64,000 nt of DNA, from positions 28,107,817-28,171,816 of the forward strand of contig NC_067130.1 in the NCBI RefSeq assembly GCF_021347895.1, written 5' to 3'. The position numbers and the translations under genes are program-made. Shown in pieces: positions 13,615-41,667 of the stretch. Below the pieces are notes generated by a model that saw nothing but the letters and a program-made list of their open reading frames with translations, was not told where the DNA came from and searched no databases. How positions within the stretch are numbered: the stretch's first letter is position 1; each line of letters starts with the position of its first letter. The stretch comes from Acanthochromis polyacanthus (lineage: Eukaryota > Chordata > Actinopteri > Pomacentridae).

Positions 13615-14146
13615 TTCCTTTTCTCTGCCCTCGCCTTGTTGTCGTGTTTTTCTCCTTGTTTGCCACCCTGAAGTTTACCTGCCTTCAGGTTTGTGTGTTT
13701 TGTTTTGTGTCTTGTCTGCTTCCCCTTAAGTGCTCCTGTGTGTTACCTGCCTGATTTGCTCCTAAAGCTCCATGTGCTCACCTGGTTGGTGCTTTTTGGA
13801 TTATTTATTTCGAAATTGCCTGCTTTCTGGGTTGTTGTTTTTTTTGCCCGTATCATACTTGGATCAGCAGCTGCCCTTTGTCTGTTCACCTCTGTTGATG
13901 TCCAAATTTATTGCTTATGTTTTTTTGTATCTTTTTGGAGTCAAAACCATCCTGCTGTTGGTAAATATTTGCCCTTGGATTATTACCTGAACATCCCCCA
14001 GACTGTTGCAGGAACTTTGCAGGAGTAAGACTGTTGATGTGTATGTGCAATCTGTTACACACCGTGCAAACATAAAACTCTGATGACTTTACACACCTCT
14101 ACTACTAAATTAATCTAAGTGTTTTTTCCTCTATTTATTTTCACAG
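13615..14146. other. Non-coding T/C-rich stretch, possibly an LTR-like or 3' repeat fragment
   Basis: Plus-strand Cys/Leu/Phe-rich frames here (for example 13,693-14,028) reflect T-rich composition, not a protein. Words such as CTGTGTGTTACCTGCCTG and CACCTGGTTGG resemble terminal regions of fish retroelements. I cannot assign it. Confidence 0.3.
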
Positions 14147-14187
14147 AGGAGCCAACAAAGGAGACCTGAAGGTACCTGTGACCTGAC
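14147..14187 (+). pseudogene. cel: Second cel last-exon remnant
   Basis: After TTTTCACAG the frame reads GANKGDLKVPVT then TGA. It aligns with the last-exon start of the first pseudogene (DPNKGGLKVPATWP at 2232). The DNA match is AACAAAGGAG, CCTGAA, GT, CCTG, and the intron acceptor is preserved. This suggests a tandem second lipase copy of which little survives. No other exons of it were found between 2.5 and 14.1 kb. Confidence 0.65.
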
Positions 14188-15711
14188 TTGAATTCTCCAG
14201 CAGAGGGCACCAGAGGACTCCTGGACCGCAGTGCTGAGATGAATGAATCTGTCACGGAGTGGAAAATGATGCTGCCTTCAACTCACCTTTGGATGACGAT
14301 CCTGCAGCTTCCTGTTTTGTGGTCAGTGACACGTTTTTTGTTTAAATAAGATGCCACAAACTACACGTGGCTTTTTGTGATTCAACCTGACTATCTGTGT
14401 GTGTTTGATATCATCAGTCGTGGATGTGTGAAGAAAAAATCAGGAACTTTAAATCCACATCTGGATATTCTCGCAAACATTTATTCATTCATTAAAAACG
14501 TCACAACCAGCAGCTTCAGAGGAGGGAGGATGAGAGACGTACTGAAGCTACTTCCAGCTCAATTATAAGAAAATATGAAAACTTTCAATGTGAAAACTTT
14601 AGTCCAGTTTGTAGTTTCATACCTGGTTTAAATGATTAAAAGCCAAAAGCGTTCACTGAACTTTAAACAACTTAAAAATGTGTTCATTGGCAGAAATAAA
14701 CTGTAAAATCAGTGAAAAATGACACAGAATATCTGCAGAATAACATTTTCAGCTGCTTTAAATCCAGTGAAAGTATAATTTTATAGCCACACAGTGTACA
14801 TGAACAAATTACTGTTAAAAATGGAAAAAAATTGAAAAAAGAAAATGCTTTAATGTGCAATGTGAGCTGTTTTTGTTTAGAAGTGAACATGGAATTTATT
14901 TTTTCCATGAATTTCCTTACTAATTTAATGTTCAGCAAAATTCAACTATTGCCAACAAATATTTGTCTAATTTTTGCTCCTTTAGATACAACAAAAAAGG
15001 TAAATTTTACAGACTTAAAACAACTCAGTGTCATAAATGATTTGAAAACTGAGTTTCACATTTCTGTATTTAGGATTTTTAAGCGCGTCGTAGATGGAAG
15101 ACCACAAGAGGGCGTATGATGCCCATGATTCTCTGAGACTTCATTATGCTGGTTGTCATTGTGACCTAAATCTGTGCAATTAGGAGGAAGGAGAAAAGTC
15201 CTCAAAGTTTAGATCACATTTGTCCCTCACAGTTGAAACATTAAAGAAAGGAATTCATATTTACTCCAATACGAATTATGAGTTTGGACAACCACTGAGG
15301 AAAATGTAAATATTTCCACACATTGCATTACAATGAATGCTGCCACCTGGTGTTCGGTTTTGTTTTATTTTTTTTTCTTTTTAAAAATTACATTTCTATC
15401 CTGCATTGATTCATCGTGTTTTTACTGTTTTATGTGGTTTTTACTTTTTAAATTTGTTTGTTTGTTATTGTTTGCTTACTGGAATGCTTGTGAAAACTGC
15501 TGCAAAAACAAATTGCCCTTCAACAAATAATACAAATAATAAAGTTGAGTTGAGTTTCAGGAAAGACACAAATTGGTGCATTAAAAAAGTATTTAAGACA
15601 CAGAATTTTATGGGAGAAAATTCCCCCAAATACCCCAAACCCTCAATGTATCAGGTTCAAATGAATCCTATGCCCCTGCCTAAACTGGGGTGGGGTGGGG
15701 GGGTGGGGGGC
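14188..15711. other. Gene-free region upstream of nvd
   Basis: AT-rich, with no convincing coding frame. AACACACAG-type and ACTGTAAAA-type words recur as in other AT-rich repeats of the window. Nothing else is supported. Confidence 0.4.
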
Positions 15712-15955
15712 TCCGAGTCAGCTGGGATAGACTCCAGCTGACTCGGGTGAAGGCAGGGGACACCCTGGACAGGTCGCCAGTCTGTCACAGGGCTACATAT
15801 ACAGACAAACAGTCACACTCACATTCACACCTACGGGCAATTTAGAGCATATTTTTGGACTGTGGGAGGAAGCCGGAGTACCCGGAGAAAACCCACGCAT
15901 GCACAAGAACATGCAAACTCCATGCAGAAAGATCCCAGGCCCAGCCCGGGATTTT
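15712..15955 (-). repeat. tRNA-headed repeat, 3'-truncated inverted copy with small foldback end
   Basis: It reads in antisense to the copy at 13,261 (CTGACTCGGGTGAAGGCAGG, ACACCCTGGACAGGTCGCC, GGGAGGAAGCCGGAGTACCC). At its truncated end GAGTCAGCTGGGATAGACTCC is followed directly by AGCTGACTCGG, an inverted duplication of about 20 bp. Confidence 0.75.
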
Positions 15956-17383
15956 TGGTTTTGCCACTGTATATGGATGAACCTTTTTTTCATTGACATG
16001 TAAATAAATTTTGTGTGATTTTTTTTGCTTGTTTTACTGTTAGTAATAAAAAGAAATACAAAACCTGAGAAAATAACATACAGCATTTTTCCTTTGGCAG
16101 CAACTATCTGCAAAATGTTTCTCCCTGTTTTTTAAATAAAGCATAAATTAGGATGCATTGACAGTTAAATGTAGTAAAAATCTGAGAGAAATTACTTAAA
16201 ACTGAGATTAACTCAATAATATATCCTCATCCTGATTTAAAACTCCAAAATGACTCCGAATTGTCCAAAGGTCTCTGAATAAAACTCTTTAAATCGTTGA
16301 ACATCAATAAAATAGTTACATAACTGAATATTTATAGTTTTGGTTTTTCAAAAATGACTTGAAACTTGAAATGAATTATTTGTACAAATTCAGATTCTTG
16401 ATGTGGATATTTTGTGAAGTTTTGGCCAATAAAAATCAGTTAAAAAACTTCTTCTCACAGTTTTTTCTCCTTTTCTTTAAACTAATGTGCTGCTGAAAGG
16501 CATGACCTAAAACTTCTCCAAAGTTTCTTTTATTTTATGGGTGTAAACATGTAAATTTGTACATTTTCCCAGCACATTTTTGGTATAGCACCTTCTATTA
16601 TTATTGGTTATGGTTCACTGTATATAACAATATTTATTTGGTCATTCGTTCACTGTTTTTTGATAATGGCTTATTGCTTCTGTTTAAACAGGAAGTCACG
16701 TGATGCGGGAGTTTTTTGTTAAAAGCTAGGCCACAGCCATTCATTCATTGAATGGTGTGTTGGAGCAGCAGTACCCAGGCTGTGGCCTGCATACAGTTTT
16801 CCTCTTGGCTCATGGATCCATTTTGACCCCGTGTGACCTTTTTGCCTTTTGATCCATGGAGACAATAAACTTTTGAAAGATACTTGATACTCTGTACCTT
16901 TCAAGGGGGCAACATATATTTTCTGTGATTTTAAAAAAGTTTTAACTGTAATTTAAAACAAGGGAATCTGTGAAAAAAAAAACAGTAATGCATTTATTGT
17001 TAACTAAGTTCAGTTTAAAACAGCTAAAATAATAAAAACAGCATTCACTTTTGTCCAGTGTAGCCCAAAGGAGACGTTTTCGTTTGGATCCCATAGATCC
17101 CATAGATATTTAAAGCAATAATCTCCTTCCAGTTGTGTAGCAACAGTTTGGAGAGGATCCACCTCATAAAGACAAAGCCAAGTTCTTGATCTTGAACCAG
17201 TTCAGAGTGTCTGAACTCCTTGCCTGCTCCGGGTGTGGCTGTTGTAAAGTTGTTTGCTCTCCAAAGCGCCCTGTGCGTAACTCTGCCCCGTTGTAAACCA
17301 ACCTGATTCTGCGCAAGCGAGCTGCAAGTGGACATTTACTGCAGTCTGACGGACACCAGAGAGCCGCAGGTCAGACATACATC
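15956..17383. other. AT-rich spacer and nvd 5' flank
   Basis: 15,990-16,450 is a diverged copy of the AT-rich segment at 12.2-12.9 kb. 16,690-16,920 (CAGGAAGTCACGTGATGCGG to CTGTACCTTTCAAGGGGG) looks like a unique or unassigned repeat piece. 17,045-17,383 is the presumed nvd promoter and 5' UTR. It is more GC-balanced, and I see no clear TATA box. Confidence 0.4.
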
Positions 17384-33867
<16,484 letters not shown>

Positions 33868-36193
33868 CCTCCCTGAACAGAGGCTGGAGACTTTAAACAG
33901 AACATAGGCTGACCTTTAATGTCAGAGGAAGAAGTCCACGATTGATTTTTGTTCCGTCACATGTAGGAAATTAAAGGAGGAAAAGGGAAGCTTAGGTTCT
34001 TCATGTAGTGAGACTGTGTTCTTTTGAAACCAAGCATTTTAAGTCATTTAAACTTCTTTTTTGGCCCTGTAAAAGTCAATAACATGACTTCCCAGCCTTG
34101 TTTACAGTAGAAAAGTGCCTGAGTGAGTGGATTTAGCCCATAAATGTGAAATTTTGATGAAGAAATGCCTTGTTGTAACACTGATGCCAGCTTAATCTGC
34201 ACAATTTAGATAATTAAATCATGTCTTGTGATTCAGTGACCTTTTCACCAGGAATGTGAATGTTTTTTTCTGTCTGTAATGTTAGATTGGGGTTAATATG
34301 AACTACCTTCCTCTATTTGAAGTATGTGTCACAATACAATGATTAAGAGCCACTTTCATTCCAGCGTTGACATTATCTGTGTTAGAAAATCTTAATCTGG
34401 CCTCCAGGTTTAGATCTTTAATGTGTAATCACCTTGGGCTTGGCCTCAGCTGCAGGTGTGTTTGTTTTTTGATTGATATCTCCAGTTATTCAGCTGTCAG
34501 CTGATTGTCGTAGATACAGCACAGTGCAATGATAACTTAAAGGGCCACTCCACCACTTTTAAACTTGAGTCTTAGTTTGTCAGTTTCAATGGCATTGGCA
34601 TGAATTTTAATAAGTTTAAACTGCTGCTAGCTTGTAGAGAAACTGCTGTGCAAAGATTTCAGGCTCTAAAAATCAACCAAGGGTGCTTTAAAAAATAATG
34701 GCATTGACAGTTTTTAGTTCATTAACCAACTTCATGTCTTTAGTTGTGCATAAACATGGACAAACCCTCCGTGATTTCACACATAGGTTCCCTAAAGAGC
34801 AATTTTGAAGCTCAATGTAGTGGCTTTCAGCCTTAACACAATTTAAATGGGTGAGTTGTATAATCGTTCACCTTCTATATGGTTGTCATGAACACCAAAA
34901 TTAGCTAAAAAGACCAAAATAGTCTTTTGTACCAGGCTGTAAACACTTTTATTTCTGCCGTAAAGTTGGTCATTTTAACATGAAGGTCAATGGGAGTTGA
35001 CCTACTTTTGAGGTCAGCCTCGAGTGGCCAGTTGAGGAATTGTTGATGTAATCCTGTGGATGCAGTTTTCCATCTTGGAGGGTGCTGCTAGAGCATTAAA
35101 AAAAAGACAATAGCTTTGGAAGAATCAATATTTTGTGTGAACACCATGAACCTTTAAAATAATTCTTGTTGAAACACTTACAGACAGCTTCATATACCTG
35201 TCATGTTGGTTATTTAAGCATCTCTGGTCAGTTCTTCTGTGGATTCATGCTGTTTTAGTGTCTTGTCTTTCAATGCTAATGATCTCAGCATCCCCGGGCT
35301 CTAAAGGCTCTAAGCGACCTAAATCTGCTCCTGATGTACTGAGTCTTGTTCTGCTTATGGTTAAACGTACTTCTTTATGATGACTCTAGCCATATGATGT
35401 ATGGGTTGACACACATCATCAAATTTTTACGACAGTTTCGTCAGGACCTTCTCTAATTTGCTTGAATGTTTTATAGCATGAAATATGAATATTTATAAAG
35501 ATATACATTTTTGCCTGGTATATAAAACACTTTTTTTTTTTTTTACAAACGCGAGAATACTAGAATGTATGTATTTCTTTTTTCAAATTACCCATTGACG
35601 CACAGTTTGCACATTTAAGTCTCAGGTTATATTTGGATGATAATGTCTCGGGAACTATTGAAGAGAAAAGCCTGAGATTTTTACAGTTATTTTTTAATCA
35701 TACCATTGATTCAGAATCTGCAATATCAGTTGCAGTTTATTTCCAGTAGATGGAAATAAAATGAAGCCCATCTTTGAGCACAAATTAACAAAGAAATTGA
35801 TGATGCAAAAGGTAATTAGTGATCATTTCTGAAGTGTATGTAGCTGAACAAACAAAACACATGGAATTCTTTTTAATATGAAATGCTTGGTCACACAAAT
35901 TAAAATAAAGTTGCTTTCATTGAATTTTCAAAACTTATTGAGTAGCCATGTCAAATTTTACCACTAAATAAAGGAGATGGCGTGTAGTCAGGTTTTAGAC
36001 CATTTTAACTCTTTAAATTGACTCTAAGTATAAAAATTTGATTCGGAGTTACGTTATGGATGTGATTAGATTGAACCAAAACTGTTAATGGCTGGAAATT
36101 AAACACTGGTGCAGCTTTAATTGACTCTTTCCACCTAAATGTAGTGAAGTGATCTTTTGCTAATGTGAAAATGTTGATTGTGTCCACTGTAGG
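33868..36193. other. nvd 3' flank, gene-free
   Basis: No coding region. 34,840-35,060 (GTACCAGGCTGTAAACACTT, GTCAATGGGAGTTGACC, CGAGTGGCCAGTTGAGGAA) resembles a common fish interspersed repeat. 35,660-36,130 is the uninterrupted copy of the repeat at 28.8-30.0 kb. Confidence 0.45.
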
Positions 36194-36347
36194 TACAGTA
36201 CCTTTCAAAAGTTTGGGGTCTCTTAGAAATGCCCTTATTTCTTTTTTTCAATGAAGATAACATTAAATAGGCCCTTCAGAAAAACGCAGGCTAAAATCCT
36301 TGATTATGCGGGCTAAAATCCTTGATTATGCGGGCTAAAATCCTTGT

Positions 36348-36758
36348 TTATGCAAATAAATATGTGGGGTTTTTATGCCATTTTATGCGGGGAAATTGCG
36401 GTAAGTTGCAAAGTATGCGAACAGTTGTGAAATATGCAAAAAGATGCGAAATATGTAAGAACTGGGGGAAAAAGGTGATTCTTCTCCTACATCCTGTTAC
36501 TAGACTACCACTAAGTTGTTGTTTGAGTCCTTTGTGTTCAGCAAACCTTTTGCTGTGCTTTGTCGTGGAGAAGTGCTGCAACACGGTTGATTTTCTTCGG
36601 TGCTCCAGGACGATGTTGCACGGGGTGCAAAAAAGTTTCCCCCACTTTCGTGTAGTAAATCTGGGTACTGTTTTGCCCGATCTCTGACTGAAATATTCGT
36701 AGGTAAATGTGATCTTTGAGCATTCGCCATTCTTGTTTTTCGTCTCTGAGCACCGCAC
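36348..36758 (-). pseudogene. CGGBP1-like/BED-type zinc-finger remnant of the hAT element
   Basis: The minus-strand frame includes KLFCTPCNIVLEHRRKS, then TVLQHFSTTKHSKR, a zinc finger with C-x2-C-x14-H-x5-H spacing. This resembles the N-terminal DNA-binding domain of hAT transposases and the domesticated protein CGGBP1. The frame begins exactly at the border of the nested element (36,758), so the natural N-terminus is probably cut off. No hAT catalytic or dimerisation domain is present. Confidence 0.6.
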
Positions 36759-37353
36759 AGTGTTGCCAACTCCTCAGTAAGGAAAGTCGCTGTTGGCTGT
36801 CCTAAAAGTCGGTAGAAATCGCTAAATGACGTCATCGCCTAATTTGCATATTTCCCAGTTTGCATGTAATTGTAATCAACGTTGTAGGAGAGAGGAATAA
36901 CGTTGTGGAAGAGACCAAAAAGTGAGTATAAAACACCCAAAATATGTTTTTGTACTAGAGGCTAAATGCTGTGGTTTATTTTAGTATGACAGTGAAGAAA
37001 CATTTTCATTTATATCCCGCTACATAAGTCTGGATGGGATCTGTAGTGACTTTGCGCATGCGCGATTCATCTGCCGTCTGGCCGCGGAGTGATGTGTCCT
37101 CTAATCAGACACTGGGACTGCTGTGGGGTTACTGGACTAACAGCCTGTGCTTTGGGAGGGGGAGAAGCTCACAGCAGCATCTGCTGCTCGTTGAGGACAG
37201 TAACTGCAGAATGATCCAAGTTTTCCTGTCAGTCTCCAAAACTGCAGAAAAAGTTGCTAGATTTGTGGCTAGTCGCTTTTGACAAAAAAAGTCGCTAGGA
37301 TGCTTTGGAAAGTCGCTACATTTAGCGAGAAAGTCGCTAAGTTGGCAACACTG
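36758..37353. mobile_element. Nested TIR element within the hAT-like element
   Basis: Left end CAGTGTTGCCAACTCCTCAG with AAAGTCGCT. Right end AAAGTCGCTAAGTTGGCAAC and ACTG. Repeated (A)AAGTCGCTA words occur near both ends. The length is about 596 bp with no coding domain. I found no exact target-site duplication. Confidence 0.65.
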
Positions 37354-37969
37354 CGCCACGCTCCGCATCAGCTCGTGCTTCTAGTGTGTGTCTGAATGTG
37401 CGATGTCAAGCCAGGCGTCACATAAAAACTCACTCACAACTCCATTTATATTGGTTATAGTTTTCTCATTTTATGCGGAAATTGTGAAATCAAGCGGGAC
37501 CCGCATATTTCTCTTTTTTCGTGGAAATGTGAGATTCTTGCGGGAATTATGCGCAATTATGCGTTTTGCGGGGATTATGCGGCCTTTGGGAAATAATTGA
37601 CCCCCGCATAATCAGCGGCATTTTGGTGATTAATGCGGGAATTCATGCTATCGCATAATCGCGGTTTTCTGGAGGGTCTAATTAAATTAATGAGAAATCC
37701 AGTCTAGACATTGTTAATGTGGTAAATGACTATTCTAGCTGTAAACGTCTGATTTTTACTGGAATATCTCCATAGGGGTACAGAGGAACATTTCCAGCAA
37801 CCATCACTCCTGTGTTCTAATGCTACATTGTGTTAGCTAATGGTGTTGAAAGGCTCCTTGATGACTAGAAAACCCTTGTGCAGTTATGTTAGCACATGAA
37901 TAAAAGTGTGAGTTTACAGGGAAAACATGAAATTGCCTGGGTGACCCCAAACTTTGAAACGGTTGTGTA

Positions 37970-38940
37970 TGTGTATGTGTATGACCCAACATGTTGGACT
38001 AATGTTTTAACAGAAATAATCAGTTCACATGTTTATGTCAGTCAGATATTATAGTAACAAATGATGAAGTGAAGACACTGAGGCTGAAATAAAAATGGCT
38101 AATTTTTGCAGGTGACAATAAATCCACCTTGTGCATTAATTTGTAAGGATTGAGGGATTCATTGGATCACAGTTGCCCTTAATACACTCAGTAATTTGTT
38201 ATCCTTTTTATTGCTTGATTGGGAGACAGAAATACACAGTTGAAACATTTCTTTTTGTTTATTCTGGCTGCACCTTGTTGACATGTTCCTGATGTAATGG
38301 CTGATGACTGCGTGCTGCGAGGCCTTATTAACGCTGCTTGGAGATGTGACAACGTTACAAAGGCGACGACGTCGAGACGTCTGCTGTTGCTCTTTCATTT
38401 CTGTTGTTGTCAGGTGTGGTCCTCGCTGCGAGAAGACGCATTTCAAAACAAAACAAAACCAGCAACGTCAAATACTGCGCAGTACTTCTTATGAATACCG
38501 TATGAGCCTCGTCTCCTTTGTTCCTTCTCAATATTAAAATGTATTTTTGTAACTGGCTAATTTACAGATGTAATGTTTATTTAAATATGCAGAATAAATA
38601 AATCTGTCTCCTCGGCTCCAAAGTGCTCGTTCATGCATTCCTGAACTGGCAAAAGCTTTCCATTGCACTGAATATGTTAACATGTTAAATTGGGCGTAAT
38701 AGTGAAATGCTCACTGTACTAGTTGGCCAGCGGCGCTTCTCTGAAGCTCACGTTATTGCTTCATACGTCTTATCTGTGAATATGCTTCTCTTATCTCAGT
38801 TTGCGGTGGGGGAAAACTGTGTCACCTTTGTTATGCGGAGGCATTACATCAACAATTGGTCCAGGAAGAAAGTGGAATCAGGAAACTTGTGTTCGGACTG
38901 TGTTGCTTGTAAAAACAGAAGAATCTTTTTGCTATGAAGG
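37970..38940. other. Intergenic region upstream of the RING gene
   Basis: A TGTGTATG microsatellite run lies at about 37,963-37,982. The rest shows no clear gene. An upstream non-coding exon of the RING gene could lie here, but I cannot place one. Confidence 0.35.
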
Positions 38941-39780
38941 ATGGCTGAAGCAACGTTGTTTCAACCTGAGGAGGAAGGTGTTGCTACTGTGGAAGAAAAT
39001 GTGCCGCCAGCTAGAGTGGAAGCTAATCTCACTGCTACAAACAAAACAAAGGGAGCAGAACAGCGAGGGGATGACAGCCACTTGGTCACACAGCCTCTGC
39101 TTCAACACCAGGACAGCCATGACGAGAGTCGCCGAGCAGACGTGCAAACAGCGACAGATGGGGCCGACCGAGTGACATCTGTTCCACAAGAGCTGGAATT
39201 GGCTGGCAGGGATCAGGCCGGCTGCAGTGGAAGTGTCAGGAGTTTGTGCAGTGACAGCAGTCGCCACGAATGCCCCATCTGCAACGAGCTGTTCGACTCG
39301 CACGGCGATCACCGCCTCACCTTGCTCAACTGCGACCATGCTTTGTGCCACCAATGCACCACCGACATCATGAGCCGGGCCAAAGACGCCAGCCGGCTCC
39401 GGTGCCCCTTCTGTCGACAGAACACTCCGTTTCCTCAGTGGGAGATCCGGCGGCTGCAGGAGGAGTCGTACTCCGACAGCGTCTACCAGCCAGCGGAGGC
39501 CCTCGTCGTCGGTCCAGGCCCTGAACTTCAGGTCGCTCCAGCTTCGCCGTTGTGCTGCTTGACTCTGGAGAGGCAGCTGGAGGCTCAAACAGACAGAAAC
39601 ATTTGTGGCTGCTGCATGTATCCGTCCTACCTGGTCAGAGGCCTCAGAGTAGTTCGACTGCACTCGCTGTGTTTCTCCTTATCACTCATCCTGCTGCTCT
39701 TCCTGGTGCTGCTCATCTACTTTCTCTACATGATTGTTCCTGTGATGACGCTGTCGATACTCTTTAATAATAAGGGCTGA
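38941..39780 (+). CDS. RING-finger E3 ubiquitin ligase with C-terminal transmembrane segment
   Basis: A 279-aa single-exon frame. Residues 1-105 are polar and probably disordered. Residues 111-158 form a C3HC4 RING-HC: C111, C114, C131, H133, C136, C139, C155, C158 (ECPICNEL, LNCDHALCHQC, RCPFCRQ). A cysteine-rich patch (CGCCMYP) is followed by a hydrophobic segment at about 243-274. Such proteins transfer ubiquitin from an E2 while anchored in an internal membrane. The layout resembles the RNF182/183/186/222/223/225 group, and I cannot choose a member. No signal peptide, so a tail-anchored type is inferred. The start is the first Met, and no upstream in-frame coding exon is evident. Confidence 0.82.
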   Translation: MAEATLFQPEEEGVATVEENVPPARVEANLTATNKTKGAEQRGDDSHLVTQPLLQHQDSHDESRRADVQTATDGADRVTSVPQELELAGRDQAGCSGSVRSLCSDSSRHECPICNELFDSHGDHRLTLLNCDHALCHQCTTDIMSRAKDASRLRCPFCRQNTPFPQWEIRRLQEESYSDSVYQPAEALVVGPGPELQVAPASPLCCLTLERQLEAQTDRNICGCCMYPSYLVRGLRVVRLHSLCFSLSLILLLFLVLLIYFLYMIVPVMTLSILFNNKG

Positions 39781-41667
39781 GCACGGTGGTGGAACATACA
39801 TTCACTCAAGTACCTGCACATTCTTGTACTGAATATTTCCATTTTATGCTGCTTTATACTTCCACTCCCACATTTATTTAGTTAAAATTTGACACAATGG
39901 ATAATTTAACACTTTTATAAGAACAACGCATAGTTTCTAACTGCTTGCTCCACTGAACACTGATTTTTCTCCATAACTTTTCTCTATAACTTGATTTAAT
40001 TACAATTAATGTTTAAATGATCCAGTTAAAAGTATGTTTACTTAATTCCTGCACATGTGAGATTTAAAATACTTGTATTTTCAATGAATATTTGCAATTT
40101 TATGCTGCTTTTTGCTGCTAATCCCACATTTATTTAGTTACTTTCAATGAGCAAATACGACACAATGGAAATCAGAACAAGCTTTTACAATACAGTACAG
40201 CACATAGTTAAAGATTAAACCAGTTTCCGACCTTTTTGGCTTCTTAGCAAAAACACGGTGACGTCAGCTTCCCATTTGTTGTTAACAGCTCCACCAAATA
40301 CTTATTTTTCTCCGTATCTTCTCTCTAACTCTGATTTAATTTCAATTCATCTTCAAATGATCTGATATTTCAGCAAAAATCAAAGATCAGGGGAGAAACT
40401 GATGACAGATTTATATTTCAGAACTTTGTTTTTGCCTTTTTTTTGCCTGATAATGCTCAAATTTATCTGGTGTTCCTGCATTTAAAACTGAGTATAAACA
40501 AGCTCCACATGTAGGAGCTGCAACCGTAACACTCACTAATAATAATCTAATGATGCCTTATAGAATAATATACTGTATATAATAATATATCAGAGGAACC
40601 AAAGCAGAGAAGAACTTTTATTTTAATACTTTAACTACATTTTGCTGCTAATGCCTATGTTTTCTTTACTGAACTAGCATTTTTCTTCCATGTTTGTCAC
40701 TTTTAATTGAATATTTTTACCTTTTTGTATAGGTATTTTTCCTGAGTGAAGAATCTGAATATTTCTTCCACTTCTGCATAAGCTTATCATATGAGTGAGC
40801 TGTTTATAGCTGCGAATAATTGTTTTCTCATGTCTTCTAATGTCAGATTTGAAATGGTCATCTGCATTTTGGCACATTCAGAGTCCGGGCTTCAGTTGTT
40901 TAATTAACCTCGTTTATTATCTTTCAGTTCGGATCACATGGTCAGTCCAAACTCACCTTTGGACTCGTCTAGCAGTCCTTTACTGTAAATATTACCGCTG
41001 GAAAAAGTCCAACTTAGAGTGAGCAAAAGGAAAACTGGCTCCTGAATGCTGATTTGGAGGAGCACATGAGGTTTCAAAACTGTAAAAGTTAATTGTACAG
41101 ACTTTTTAAAACATCTCTCAAATTAAAGGGATCCAATTGTGTTATTAGTCTGTCAACCTCTGGCTCTGGTTTCCTGTAAGGACTGACACAGCTTTGTAGG
41201 ATTTGGTGCTCCAGATAATGGAGGTTTGACTTTGGATCAAAACTCCTCACATCTTTCTGGGCCTCTTATTGACCTACTTCTCATCAGAGATGCTCTGAGC
41301 TGCTCTTGCTGCATATTCTTAGCAACAAAAACCCAGCTTGATCTGCTTTCATAGAGCACATGAAGGAAACTTGGCCCTACAATCTGAGCCTTTATATCCA
41401 AAGTCTACACTCAAAGAGGAGAAGACAGCAGTGATGAAAGCTGGAACTAAGACTCCTCTGGACTTATTTCATTCTTTTTTCTTTTTTTGTGTGTTCTGTT
41501 AGCGACGTACTTTCACTCTCTTAACTTTGTTACGATATGCTTCTGTGGATAAATTACTTATTTGCTTGGTTTTTGAAGGAGAACAGTGGAGAAAAACATC
41601 CCTTTTGCAGCAACCTACTTTACTGTTTTATTTTTCAGCCACAATTTCTAACATTTCTCTAAAAATG
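39781..41667. other. 3' flank of the RING gene, gene-free
   Basis: No coding region. 39,815-40,160 contains a diverged tandem duplication (TTTTATGCTGCTTTATACTT compared with TTTTATGCTGCTTTTTGCTG; CCCACATTTATTTAGTTA in both). Confidence 0.45.

Larger units (their letters stand above)
36269..37679 (-). mobile_element. hAT-like transposon remnant with ATTAAAT target duplication
   Basis: Inverted ends AGGCCCTTCAGAAAAACGC (left) and, read inward from the right, AGACCCTCCAGAAAACCGCG. ATTAAAT flanks both sides (36,262-36,268; 37,681-37,687), or 8 bp with one mismatch, as expected for hAT. The subterminal regions are full of TGCGGG-type words on both strands (36,290-36,450 and 37,470-37,660). The interior holds a zinc-finger coding remnant and a further nested element. 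Confidence 0.75.
36194..37969. mobile_element. Fish TIR/MITE element, interrupted by a hAT-like insertion
   Basis: Outer pieces 36,194-36,268 and 37,681-37,969 belong together. The ends are inverted: CTTTCAAAAGTTTGGGGTC at the left and GACCCCAAACTTTGAAACGG-like at the right. The right piece is nearly identical to the partial copy at 21,597. It hosts the two younger insertions described separately. Confidence 0.8.

Noticed and set aside
13693..14028. Membrane-protein-like frame (Phe/Leu/Cys-rich)
   Set aside because: The hydrophobicity comes from T-rich repeat DNA. No start context or family resemblance was seen.
38932..39663. 243-codon minus-strand frame opposite the RING gene
   Set aside because: It mirrors the GC-rich coding strand of the RING gene and shows no domain of its own.
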